Shown here piece after piece: positions 8,182 through 15,672 of a DNA stretch of 64,000 nt (positions within the stretch are counted from its first letter, which is position 1; every line of letters starts with the position of its first letter). The translations under genes were made by a program, and so were the position numbers. The stretch comes from Bacillus sp. es.036 (GTDB taxonomy: Bacteria; Bacillota; Bacilli; Bacillales; Guptibacillaceae): assembly GCF_002563635.1 (NCBI RefSeq), contig NZ_PDIZ01000001.1, positions 868,001 to 932,000 of the forward strand, written 5' to 3'. A model generated the notes under the pieces. The model had not been told where the DNA came from, did no database searches, and saw nothing but the letters and a program-made list of their open reading frames with translations.

Positions 8182-11100
8182 ATGGCAGAGAAGTATAGTA
8201 GGTTGGCTTTTGATGAGAACTATTATAGAACAGGTTTAGGTGATATTCCTTATGATAGAGATATTCAGGGAGGAAAATGGCTTAACTTCTTTTCTACTAT
8301 TGCAGATCAAGTTTTGTTAAATAATGACATCAGCAGGGTTCTAGAAGTTGGTTGTGCAAAGGGGTTTTTAGTTGAATGTTTAAGAGACAGAGGTGCTGAA
8401 GCATATGGATTTGATGTATCTGAATACGCCATTTCTACTGTAAGAAATGATATTAAGCCTTTTTGTAATATAGGATCTGCGGATGATCCTAGTCAATATA
8501 ATGGTGTGTATGATGTGATAATTTGTATAGAAATTTTAGAGCATCTTACTGAAGAAATGGGTATGAAAGCCATCGATTTGATGTGTAAGCATACTAAGAA
8601 AATCCTTTTTTCTTCCTCACCTGATGATTATGAAGAAAAAACACATATCAATGTTCAACCCCCAGAATATTGGGATCTCCAGTTTGCAAAACATGGCTTT
8701 ATGAGAAGTTTAGAAATGTGGCCAGAGCAGGTAGTGGCTAGCCATACTGTTCTTTATGTAAAAGAAGAGGACTTGAAAATCCCTGCAGAAATCCAAATGA
8801 TGGAAAAAGAACTTACGCGAATAGAAAAATTGTATCCTATTAAAGGTCAAGAAGAAGAGTTTGATATTATCAAAGCACAACTAGCTTATGAGCTTGATAG
8901 GGTCATTCACAAAAAAAGTGTCATTAATACAAAGCTCAAATACGTTGGAACTGAAATTCATACGTTAAACAATTTGGATAAGAAAACGGTTAGTAATGAT
9001 GTAGATTTAGAACAAATGCAATCGTTCATCTTTGAAAAAGAGGTCGTTTTAAAGGAAACTAATGAATTTCTAATGAATTTATTACAAACCATTAATAAAA
9101 AATTGGTATATTGCCATCAATCCTTTGACGAAAAAGCGTTGCTTTGGGAAAAAGGGAAAAACAATTGGCTTATTAATACATGTGTAAACGATCCTTTAGA
9201 AAAGTTAAAACACGAAAATGAGATGAAACGATTTACTCGAAAACCGCTAATAAGTATTCTGCTTCCTGTATATATCATTGACCATCGTATTTTGAGAGAG
9301 ACGATTTCAAGCGTAAGGAATCAAACTTATCAAAACTGGCAGTTATGTATTGTTTATGCTGATAAGAAAAATAGAGATAACTTAAGTTATCTTAAAACCA
9401 TCGCAAGAGAAGATCATCGAATTGATTTAATGTGTTTAGAGAAAAATGAAGGTATTTCTAAAAATACAAACCACTGTCTTAAAATGGCTCGAGGAGAATA
9501 CATTGCGTTTCTAGATCATGATGACTTAATCACTGAGGACGCCCTTTATGAAGTAGTCAAAGCAATAAACGAGAATGAAAAGGCGGACATTCTCTTTTCA
9601 GATCGGGATCTGATTAATCAAAATTCTGATGTTAGATCTTCTCCATTATTTAAGCATGCTTGGTCTTGGGTAACCATGCTATCCGCTAATTATGTCATCC
9701 ACTTTACTGTGATGAATAAAACGCTATTTGAAAAAATTGGCGAAATTGATGCACATTGTGACGGTGCTCAGGATTGGGATCTTTTTTTAAAGGCATCAGA
9801 ATTTGCTCGAGAAATTGTTCATATTCCTAAAATTCTTTACCATTGGAGAGTAATCCCATCCTCTGCAAGTTCAGGCATACAAGCTAAACCATATGTTTTA
9901 GAAGCGCAAATGAAAGCTCTAAACCGCTACGTAACAAAAAGCGGGTTTGATGCAAGTATTCAAAGGAATGCTATGGGATTTATCCAATTGAACTGGCACT
10001 TGAAGCAAAGGAAACCTTTTGAAGTAGTGATTTATTTTGATGAGAAATATAACGAGGATTTATTAAAAAAGACACTAACTTCACTTGAAAATCAATATTG
10101 CAAACCGAAAAAAGTGACTATTATTGTACCGGCTGGATTTGATGAGTTGAAACTAAAACTAGATGAACGATTTACATTACTAAAGGAAGACTCGTTTAAG
10201 AAATTAGGGGAATTGGAAGTTTTTAAACAACCCTCTGATGGTTATCTCATGATCTTATGCGCAGGTGTGAAGTTTAATAGTAAAAATACAACTAGTCAGC
10301 TCATAGCCTGGTTAGAAGAAGGAGGATTTGAAGGGGCTTCAGGAAAAATAATAAATCAAAATCAATTGATTGAAAACGCAGGGTATGTGATGGCCCCAGA
10401 TGACCAATTGATTGAACCATATAAAGGTTTTGATGAAAATGCCAATACAACATATGGGAGTGTGAATTGGTATCGCGAATACCTTGCAGTATCGGAAGCT
10501 TGTATCATGATGAAGCCAAAGTGTTTTAGTAAAAAAATAGCAGAAAAACAGCGTTTGGATAGAAAGAACATTCTTGAAGCTCAATTAGCTATATGTACAG
10601 AAGATGATGTGAGAATGGTATATGATCCATTTACCATGATTGAAACGTTCATTCCTTTCATTACCCCTACTACTAATGTGAAAACATCACGACAAGATAG
10701 CTATTACAACAGCGCAATTTGGGATTGGAACAGGGATTATCTCAAAAAAAATCATGCAGACCGAAAGGCAAAACTACTGAGTGGAGTGAAGGTTAAAACT
10801 GGCGCTGGCATCGAAATTGGCCCCTTAACGAATCCAGTTGTTACGAAAAAAGAGGGCGCTGTGTATTATATTGACCATACAAGTAAAGATGAACTAATTA
10901 AAAAATACCGTCATGATCCTAATATAGATATTACACAAATCAATGATGTGGACTTCATATGGGGAGAAAAAACGTTAAGAGAAGCGATTTCACGTGATTT
11001 AACGTTTGATTATGTGGTGGCTTCACATGTTATTGAACATGTACCTGATGTGATTGGTTGGCTAGACGAAATGAACGAGATATTAAATGTAGGAGGACAT

Positions 11101-11583
11101 ATTTGCCTTGCTATTCCTGATAAACGTTATACGTTCGATTATCAAAGGCAGCTGACTACAGTTGCTGAACTGATTGATTCATACCTGAACAAACTAAGAA
11201 GGCCAAGTCCAAGACAAATTATTGATTTTTATGCAAATGCGATAAAAATTGATACCTATGATGCGTGGAATGGAAATATTGTAGTTGAGAAATGTGAGCG
11301 TTTTGGCTCAGAGGAGACTGGTTTAAAATTAGCACAAACTAGTATGAATGAAGGTATTTATGTAGATGTCCATTGTTCCGTATTCACGTTTAATTCATTT
11401 TTTAAAGTATTAGAGACATTGTTTTTGCTCGATCTGTTGAATTTTAGAGTCGCAATGGCCTATGGCCCTGAGATCTATTCAAATGAATTTATCGTGGTTT
11501 TAGAAAAGCTTCCTCAAATTGATAATTTAGAAAAAAAGCGTCGCATTCAACTACATTCGTTATCGCGTTTTCGAAATCTATAG
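8182..11583 (+). CDS. Multidomain methyltransferase / glycosyltransferase / methyltransferase
   Basis: 1133-residue cytoplasmic fusion. Residues about 50-190 form a SAM-methyltransferase (VLEVGCAKGFLVE, then IEILEHL). Residues about 240-345 are helical and charged, a likely coiled-coil linker. Residues about 353-600 are a GT2 domain (ISILLPVY, then FLDHDD as metal site near 443). Residues about 610-830 look like a second, degenerate GT2-like domain (PFEVVIYFDEKYNEDLL). Residues about 870-1080 are a second methyltransferase (AGIEIGPLTNP, ASHVIEHVPD). ATG 8182 is chosen over GTG 8176 because AAGAAGG lies 7 bases before it. Suited to processive elongation and capping of a methylated glycan, but that is inference. 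Confidence 0.8.
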   Translation: MAEKYSRLAFDENYYRTGLGDIPYDRDIQGGKWLNFFSTIADQVLLNNDISRVLEVGCAKGFLVECLRDRGAEAYGFDVSEYAISTVRNDIKPFCNIGSADDPSQYNGVYDVIICIEILEHLTEEMGMKAIDLMCKHTKKILFSSSPDDYEEKTHINVQPPEYWDLQFAKHGFMRSLEMWPEQVVASHTVLYVKEEDLKIPAEIQMMEKELTRIEKLYPIKGQEEEFDIIKAQLAYELDRVIHKKSVINTKLKYVGTEIHTLNNLDKKTVSNDVDLEQMQSFIFEKEVVLKETNEFLMNLLQTINKKLVYCHQSFDEKALLWEKGKNNWLINTCVNDPLEKLKHENEMKRFTRKPLISILLPVYIIDHRILRETISSVRNQTYQNWQLCIVYADKKNRDNLSYLKTIAREDHRIDLMCLEKNEGISKNTNHCLKMARGEYIAFLDHDDLITEDALYEVVKAINENEKADILFSDRDLINQNSDVRSSPLFKHAWSWVTMLSANYVIHFTVMNKTLFEKIGEIDAHCDGAQDWDLFLKASEFAREIVHIPKILYHWRVIPSSASSGIQAKPYVLEAQMKALNRYVTKSGFDASIQRNAMGFIQLNWHLKQRKPFEVVIYFDEKYNEDLLKKTLTSLENQYCKPKKVTIIVPAGFDELKLKLDERFTLLKEDSFKKLGELEVFKQPSDGYLMILCAGVKFNSKNTTSQLIAWLEEGGFEGASGKIINQNQLIENAGYVMAPDDQLIEPYKGFDENANTTYGSVNWYREYLAVSEACIMMKPKCFSKKIAEKQRLDRKNILEAQLAICTEDDVRMVYDPFTMIETFIPFITPTTNVKTSRQDSYYNSAIWDWNRDYLKKNHADRKAKLLSGVKVKTGAGIEIGPLTNPVVTKKEGAVYYIDHTSKDELIKKYRHDPNIDITQINDVDFIWGEKTLREAISRDLTFDYVVASHVIEHVPDVIGWLDEMNEILNVGGHICLAIPDKRYTFDYQRQLTTVAELIDSYLNKLRRPSPRQIIDFYANAIKIDTYDAWNGNIVVEKCERFGSEETGLKLAQTSMNEGIYVDVHCSVFTFNSFFKVLETLFLLDLLNFRVAMAYGPEIYSNEFIVVLEKLPQIDNLEKKRRIQLHSLSRFRNL

Positions 11584-11673
11584 GTTTTAACGGTGGTGAA
11601 GGTAAAGGACTACTCATAGATGTCTATGGTTAGTCTTTTATTTCTGTTAAGCCGTGTTAAAGGAGGAATTGAT

Positions 11674-12945
11674 TTGTCAGATCTAATTACGGTAATTCTT
11701 ACGAGCTATAATAAACCGGATTTAGTAGAAAAAAGCATTCAAAGCGTGATTAATCAAACCATATCAAATTGGGAATTATGGCTTATGGATGATCATTCAA
11801 ATAAAGAAACTCAAAACATTATTAAAACATATTTAAACGATAAGCGAATCAATTTCTTTAACAGTAACATTAAGAATGAAGATCGTTACAAGAAAACAAG
11901 ATACGCTACATTAATTAATAAAGCAATTTCTCTTTCTAAAGGAAAGTACATTACGTACCTTACTGATGATACCACCTATCGATCGAATCGTTTAAAGGTA
12001 ATGGCAGAATATCTTAATCAAAATCCTTCGCATCATATCGTTTATGGTGGTCAATTACTACAATATGTTGATGAAAGTTTTAATATCTTTTATGAAAGTG
12101 AGAGCAAGGCAAAAGAAATCTTATCGAATGCAAGTAATAAGGTCGATCATTGTTCTGTCATGCACACGCGCGAAATTGCTGAAAAAGTGTATTCAACGTA
12201 CGAGAGTTATTGGAATGATGACCCTATATTTTGGCATAATGCCGATGCTGAGTTCTGGAACCGTTTAACAGACTTCGCCCCCTTTTATCCAGTAGACGGC
12301 AGTTTTGAAGTGGCCCTAAAGACCCCGTCTTCTTTTCAGGTACTAAACAAAGATGTCCCAGACCCTTTACCTAATGGTGTTCTTGTTAGAGGGTTATCGC
12401 AGGATATTTATTTAATAGATAACCAGAAAAAAAGGTTAATAAATGCAAAATGGTTTAACTACTTTAAATACCAACCATCTAAAATTGTTCAAATACCTGA
12501 TCCACTTTTATATAAATATGAAACTGGAAAGTCCGTCAATATGAGTGACTTACCATACCAAATTCTAATGAAGGAGGACGGGGTTGAACAATACTTTTTG
12601 TATCAAAACAATCAAAAGAGAAAGATTCCAAATAGAGAAGTTCTTCAATTTTTTTCGCTTAATCAAATGTTAGCAGTAGAACTTTCTCCTACTTTTATTT
12701 CATCCATATCTTCTGGCAGTCCTCTTTCTTCAAAGATCAATCAACTTCAATTCCTACCGGATGGAAGGCTGTTCTCTTATAAAGATGAATTGTACTTGAG
12801 TCAAAATAACCATTTGCATAATATTGATGTTAACGTGGCTTTAAAATTAAAGTTTAATATCAGAGAAGCCATTAAGTTAAATGCTGAAGAATTCGGAAGT
12901 TATCAATTAGGGAATTCATTCATTTGGACGTTTAAAACATATTAA
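11674..12945 (+). CDS. GT2 glycosyltransferase with repeated C-terminal module
   Basis: 423 residues. The N-terminal 210 residues are a GT2 domain (VILTSYNKPDLVEKSI, WLMDDHSN, YLTDDTTY). The C-terminal half contains three loosely similar stretches of 50-60 residues, each starting near a Leu-Pro-x-x-x-Leu and containing a Tyr-Leu-x-x-x-x-x-x-x-x-Ile pattern (LPNGVLVRG, LPYQILMKE, LPDGRLFSY). This resembles repeat modules in some surface proteins and may bind carbohydrate. TTG 11674 is chosen because AAAGGAGG lies 7 bases upstream; an upstream in-frame ATG at 11620 lacks a site. Its TAA shares bases with the stop of the convergent gene. Confidence 0.78.
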   Translation: MSDLITVILTSYNKPDLVEKSIQSVINQTISNWELWLMDDHSNKETQNIIKTYLNDKRINFFNSNIKNEDRYKKTRYATLINKAISLSKGKYITYLTDDTTYRSNRLKVMAEYLNQNPSHHIVYGGQLLQYVDESFNIFYESESKAKEILSNASNKVDHCSVMHTREIAEKVYSTYESYWNDDPIFWHNADAEFWNRLTDFAPFYPVDGSFEVALKTPSSFQVLNKDVPDPLPNGVLVRGLSQDIYLIDNQKKRLINAKWFNYFKYQPSKIVQIPDPLLYKYETGKSVNMSDLPYQILMKEDGVEQYFLYQNNQKRKIPNREVLQFFSLNQMLAVELSPTFISSISSGSPLSSKINQLQFLPDGRLFSYKDELYLSQNNHLHNIDVNVALKLKFNIREAIKLNAEEFGSYQLGNSFIWTFKTY

Positions 12946-13919
12946 CCCTTTTTCTTTTCGACAGTGGTGAAAATGTAGTCCAAGGAATGAGAGATCGTAT
13001 AATGCTCTGATACTTTTTTCTCAGCATTCTTAGCGATCGTTTTTCTCAAATCATCATTTTTTAAGTAAAAGGTTACTGTTTCTAATAATTCTTTGTCGCC
13101 TTCAAAAAATACAACTTCTTTCTTATTTTTTAGATGAATAGGCAAATCTAGAACGGGTGTGATTAATTGAAATGATTGACATGCAGCAATATCAAAAGTT
13201 CGGTTGTTTACACTCTTAGGAATGACACCACTTGAATTAGAGTTGACTTCAAGATTAAACGGACGGTGTATATTTAAATTGATTTTCGCATTAGAAAAGT
13301 AATGAGAGGCAAGTTCGGGCTTTACCCAAGGGATAATAGTAAGCGAATCTCGATGAATATAGTTCCATAGAATATCTGCCCATTCAGGGCCAACGACTGT
13401 CATTTTATAATTGGAGTTATTTAATAAATATTTGACCAATTGAATCCTATTTGGATAAGGACTACCAATTAAGCAAATATCACTGGCATAATTCATATTT
13501 TGCGCTCTTTTTTTATGGATACCACAGTCTGTGCCAAGTGGCAAATAGTAGACCTGTTTATGATCCATCTTAAGATACCTTTCATAGGCTGCCATGTCTA
13601 TCGTGAAGATGTAGTCATATTTATGAATGATGGGTACAGTTAAATCGATATAGTAGGGATCTTCCGTTAACCAAATGGCAATAGGCACACGTTGCTCGTC
13701 TATCCAATCTCTTAACTGAGGAGGAAAGGTATATCCAACTGTTGTGAGGATAAGGGCTGGCTTGAATTCCAATATCATTTCTTTTAAATGATTTAATCCT
13801 TTAAATAAAGAAGCAGAGCAGCATTCATGTTTACTAGCGTGAATCGAATTAATGATTTTAGAGTCAATGTACTCGTATATACCCTGAAAGCCTGAAGAAA
13901 TATAGAATACCTTCACCAA
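12942..13919 (-). CDS. CgeB-like glycosyltransferase
   Basis: 325-residue GT-B type protein resembling the CgeB family of spore-maturation glycosyltransferases. Seen: IAIWLTEDPYYID and YDYIFTIDMAAYERY in the N-terminal half, and LIGSPYPNRI, NIHRP and FDIAACQSFQLI in the C-terminal half, where CgeB proteins carry the conserved RxFEIxA-type motif. In B. subtilis the sigma-K dependent cge genes modify the outermost spore layer. The TTG start (GTG three bases on is also possible) follows GGAGG. It converges on the GT2 gene with a 4-bp shared stop region and stands next to the cysteine-rich operon, supporting a spore-surface role. Confidence 0.72.
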   Translation of the reverse strand: MVKVFYISSGFQGIYEYIDSKIINSIHASKHECCSASLFKGLNHLKEMILEFKPALILTTVGYTFPPQLRDWIDEQRVPIAIWLTEDPYYIDLTVPIIHKYDYIFTIDMAAYERYLKMDHKQVYYLPLGTDCGIHKKRAQNMNYASDICLIGSPYPNRIQLVKYLLNNSNYKMTVVGPEWADILWNYIHRDSLTIIPWVKPELASHYFSNAKINLNIHRPFNLEVNSNSSGVIPKSVNNRTFDIAACQSFQLITPVLDLPIHLKNKKEVVFFEGDKELLETVTFYLKNDDLRKTIAKNAEKKVSEHYTISHSLDYIFTTVEKKKG

Positions 13920-13977
13920 TCACACCTCCATCTTTGTAAATGAGAAAAGCAGGCTGTAGAAACAGCCTGCAAAAGTA

Positions 13978-14247
13978 TTAAAGTGGAGTTACTGAAATAC
14001 TTGCAATGTCTCTGCAGTCTACAACCGTTACAGCACCACTTGTAGAAGCTTGGCTGATAAATGTTGCACAGCATGTCTCAGGATCAAAACAAGCGAATGT
14101 AACAGGACCAAGTGGTAAAGCTACACCTACGATATTGATCGTTACTCTTCGACCTGGATCCAAGTTTCTTAGTGTGTCACAAGCACACCCGTCGCACTTG
14201 TTACATTTTTGCGTCTTGTGTCCGTGATTATCATCAAAAAGACTCAT
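13978..14247 (-). CDS. Cysteine-rich small protein A, probable spore-surface component
   Basis: 89 residues. Near the N-terminus is CNKCDGCACDTL, in the middle DPETCCATF, and near the end VVDCRDI. The same order of CxC, Asp-x-x-Thr-Cys-Cys-Ala and Asp-Cys-(Arg/Asn) recurs in the two genes upstream, so they are paralogues. CotY/CotZ/ExsY proteins also have a CCATL patch and Cys-rich N-terminus, so a self-assembling disulfide-linked layer is plausible, but overall similarity is too weak to assign CotZ. ATG 14247 has AAAGGAGG about 9 bases upstream; an in-frame earlier start lacks one. No signal peptide. Confidence 0.7.
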   Translation of the reverse strand: MSLFDDNHGHKTQKCNKCDGCACDTLRNLDPGRRVTINIVGVALPLGPVTFACFDPETCCATFISQASTSGAVTVVDCRDIASISVTPL

Positions 14248-14300
14248 AACTATGTCCTCCTTTTTTTCGAATCTCACCTGAATTTTACAGGGTTAATACA

Positions 14301-14505
14301 CTATATTCTTTTGGTAAGCAATGGAATAGATTGATACCTATTTATCACTGTAATTGGATTAACAACCAGATGACTTTCTAAGTGTTGTTTCCATGCAGCA
14401 GCGGTTCGTTCTGCGATTGCGATAGCGATCTCGGCGATTTGTTGAATGCTTGTCTGAACATGGTTCAAGTTTTTTTACTTGCTTTTTATTGCATAAACAA
14501 GCCAT
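14301..14505 (-). pseudogene. Small gene split by a frameshift in an A7 run
   Basis: A start codon with GAAGGAGGG upstream begins MACLCNKKQV, then a run of seven A is followed by a frame that reads unnaturally and stops at 14359. Removing one A gives a clean 67-residue protein continuing VQTSIQQIAEIAIAIAER and ending at 14301 (TAG). The amphipathic helix and the better composition favour the repaired frame. It sits between two members of the cysteine-rich operon with a sigma-K-like -10 just upstream. It could be a real pseudogene, a slippage-controlled gene or a sequencing error. Function not recognised. Confidence 0.6.
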
Positions 14506-14530
14506 TTTATTCCCTCCTTCGTACAAGCCA

Positions 14531-14539
14531 TACTATATG
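14531..14539 (-). promoter_or_regulatory. Possible sigma-K -10 box (CATATAGTA)
   Basis: On the minus strand CATATAGTA matches the sigma-K -10 pattern CATAnnnTA, 25 bases before the start of the frameshifted gene. The nearest AC upstream is not at ideal spacing, so this is weaker than the site at 15347. Confidence 0.35.
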
Positions 14540-14640
14540 TTATTGATCAGCTGTTAAGATGTGATGATGATTACGTGGAATTTTAAAGAAAATAAAAAGG
14601 AGCAGGATTACTTTCTCCATTGGTAACTTATTATGCGAAA

Positions 14641-14958
14641 TCATATTGGAAATACATCAGGGGCAAAGCTAAACGAATAAACATCTCGACAATCAGCTGT
14701 TATGAATTCAGTGAATGGCGTTCCATTAAATTGAAACCCAATCTTAGCGCAGCACGTTGTAGGATCAATTGAGAACAAGGTGATTCCACTAATGCGGCGT
14801 GTACCTTGTGGAAGTGGTGGTTGTTGAAGTCCCAGTGTAAAGGCCTGGTTTGCTATTTGAATGGCCCCAAGCGCTACGTTTGATTTACCCGCGAAAGTTT
14901 TGCAAAAACAGCTCTTACAAGCCGTATGAACAACTTCCTTTTTATTGCAACAGCTCAT
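14641..14958 (-). CDS. Cysteine-rich small protein B, probable spore-surface component
   Basis: 105 residues starting MSCCNKKEV, then CKSCFCKTF, a central hydrophobic beta-like stretch, DPTTCCAKI and ADCRDVYSF. Paralogue of the genes at 13978 and 14982. It follows gene C by 23 bp on the same strand, with AGGAGGAAAAG before the ATG, so both are in one operon. A weak hairpin with a T-rich tail (14585-14625) lies downstream. Predicted to form disulfide-linked assemblies in or on the spore; inference from Cys spacing and context. Confidence 0.7.
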   Translation of the reverse strand: MSCCNKKEVVHTACKSCFCKTFAGKSNVALGAIQIANQAFTLGLQQPPLPQGTRRISGITLFSIDPTTCCAKIGFQFNGTPFTEFITADCRDVYSFSFAPDVFPI

Positions 14959-14981
14959 TTCTTTTCCTCCTATCTTGATGG

Positions 14982-15305
14982 TTATGCTGGTAGTGTTTGA
15001 TACGCTTGAATTCGATTACAATCAATCACGGTTTCTGCAGTATAGATGCCATTTGGGAAGCCTGGTACTACAACTGGAGCGTTAAAAAGCGTAACCACTA
15101 CAAAATGCGCACAGCACGTTTCTTTATCAATTTTCGTTAAAGTGATACTTGCAACGATTAACGTGTCTCCTGTTCCTGGAACTGGCCCGACCTCAACTGG
15201 AAAAGGAGCATCTTGTACAAAAATTGCTAAGAAATTGGGTGATTTTCCCCTTGTATCTTCAAAGTTGTCACAAAAACAGCTGGTGCACTTGATTTCTTCT
15301 TCCAT
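14982..15305 (-). CDS. Cysteine-rich small protein C, probable spore-surface component
   Basis: 107 residues: acidic MEEEIKCTSCFCDNF, a middle segment rich in Gly/Pro/Val, DKETCCAHFVVV, and VIDCNRIQAY near the end. It is the first gene of the minus-strand operon. ATG 15305 is used because AAAGGAGAGG lies 6 bases before it; an in-frame start 18 bases further upstream overlaps that site. A sigma-K-like promoter lies about 42-68 bases upstream. No signal peptide, consistent with mother-cell synthesis of a spore coat or exosporium protein. Confidence 0.72.
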   Translation of the reverse strand: MEEEIKCTSCFCDNFEDTRGKSPNFLAIFVQDAPFPVEVGPVPGTGDTLIVASITLTKIDKETCCAHFVVVTLFNAPVVVPGFPNGIYTAETVIDCNRIQAYQTLPA

Positions 15306-15346
15306 ATCTACCTCTCCTTTCAACTGAGGATGATAAATTACTATAA

Positions 15347-15373
15347 TAAGGTATGTGCTATATCAACTGATGT
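15347..15373 (-). promoter_or_regulatory. Sigma-K-like promoter of the cysteine-rich operon
   Basis: Minus strand: ACA (15373-15371), 15 bases, then CATACCTTA (15355-15347), which fits the sigma-K pattern AC(A) - about 16 - CATAnnnTA. Predicts late mother-cell expression during sporulation. Confidence 0.55.
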
Positions 15374-15415
15374 ATAGATGAAAGTCTATTTATTTAAGGA
15401 GCTAAATTCATACAT

Positions 15416-15451
15416 AAAGAGAGATGAGGGAATATTCCTCATCTCTCTTTA
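15416..15451. terminator. Bidirectional terminator
   Basis: AAGAGAGATGAGG pairs perfectly with CCTCATCTCTCTT around a GAATATT loop, with T-rich tails on both strands. It directly follows the 48-residue gene on the minus strand. Confidence 0.8.
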
Positions 15452-15595
15452 TTGGTCGTTATTTGGTTTCCATGTTACTTTTCCACAAGACTTGCATCCA
15501 GGTTTCTTAATTGTAGGCTGAGTGGTTTCTTGTAAACCAGATCTCCTTCTTCTTTTCACTTCTTTGTATAATGCCTGTATATCTTTCTTTTTCAT
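15449..15595 (-). CDS. 48-residue basic CxxC protein
   Basis: Short gene beginning MKKKDIQALYKEVKRRRR and ending with a single zinc-finger-like pair in GCKSCGKVTW. The ribosome binding site is a strong AGGAGG 7 bases before the ATG, and a bidirectional terminator follows the stop. The binding site lies in the 3' arm of a 10-bp inverted repeat (see 15602). Function is not recognised; the basic N-terminus and CxxC could bind nucleic acid or metal. Coding confidence rests on the ribosome site, terminator and reasonable composition. Confidence 0.6.
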   Translation of the reverse strand: MKKKDIQALYKEVKRRRRSGLQETTQPTIKKPGCKSCGKVTWKPNNDQ

Positions 15596-15601
15596 GGTTA
15601 G

Positions 15602-15655
15602 CCTCCTGCTCTCATGACTATTCGTATTGATAGTATAGCTTATTCGAGCAGGAGG
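15602..15655. repeat. 10-bp inverted repeat sequestering a ribosome binding site
   Basis: CCTCCTGCTC (15602-15611) and GAGCAGGAGG (15646-15655) are perfect complements 34 bases apart. On the minus-strand RNA the 3' arm holds the AGGAGG of the 48-residue gene, so folding would hide it. Confidence 0.6.
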
Positions 15656-15672
15656 GACGGGGTGCCGGCAAA

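Noticed and set aside
13978-15305. Direct assignment of the Cys-rich proteins to CotZ/ExsY or Ena1
   Set aside because: Only the CCA patch and Cys-rich start are shared; lengths and the rest of the sequence do not fit well enough to name them.
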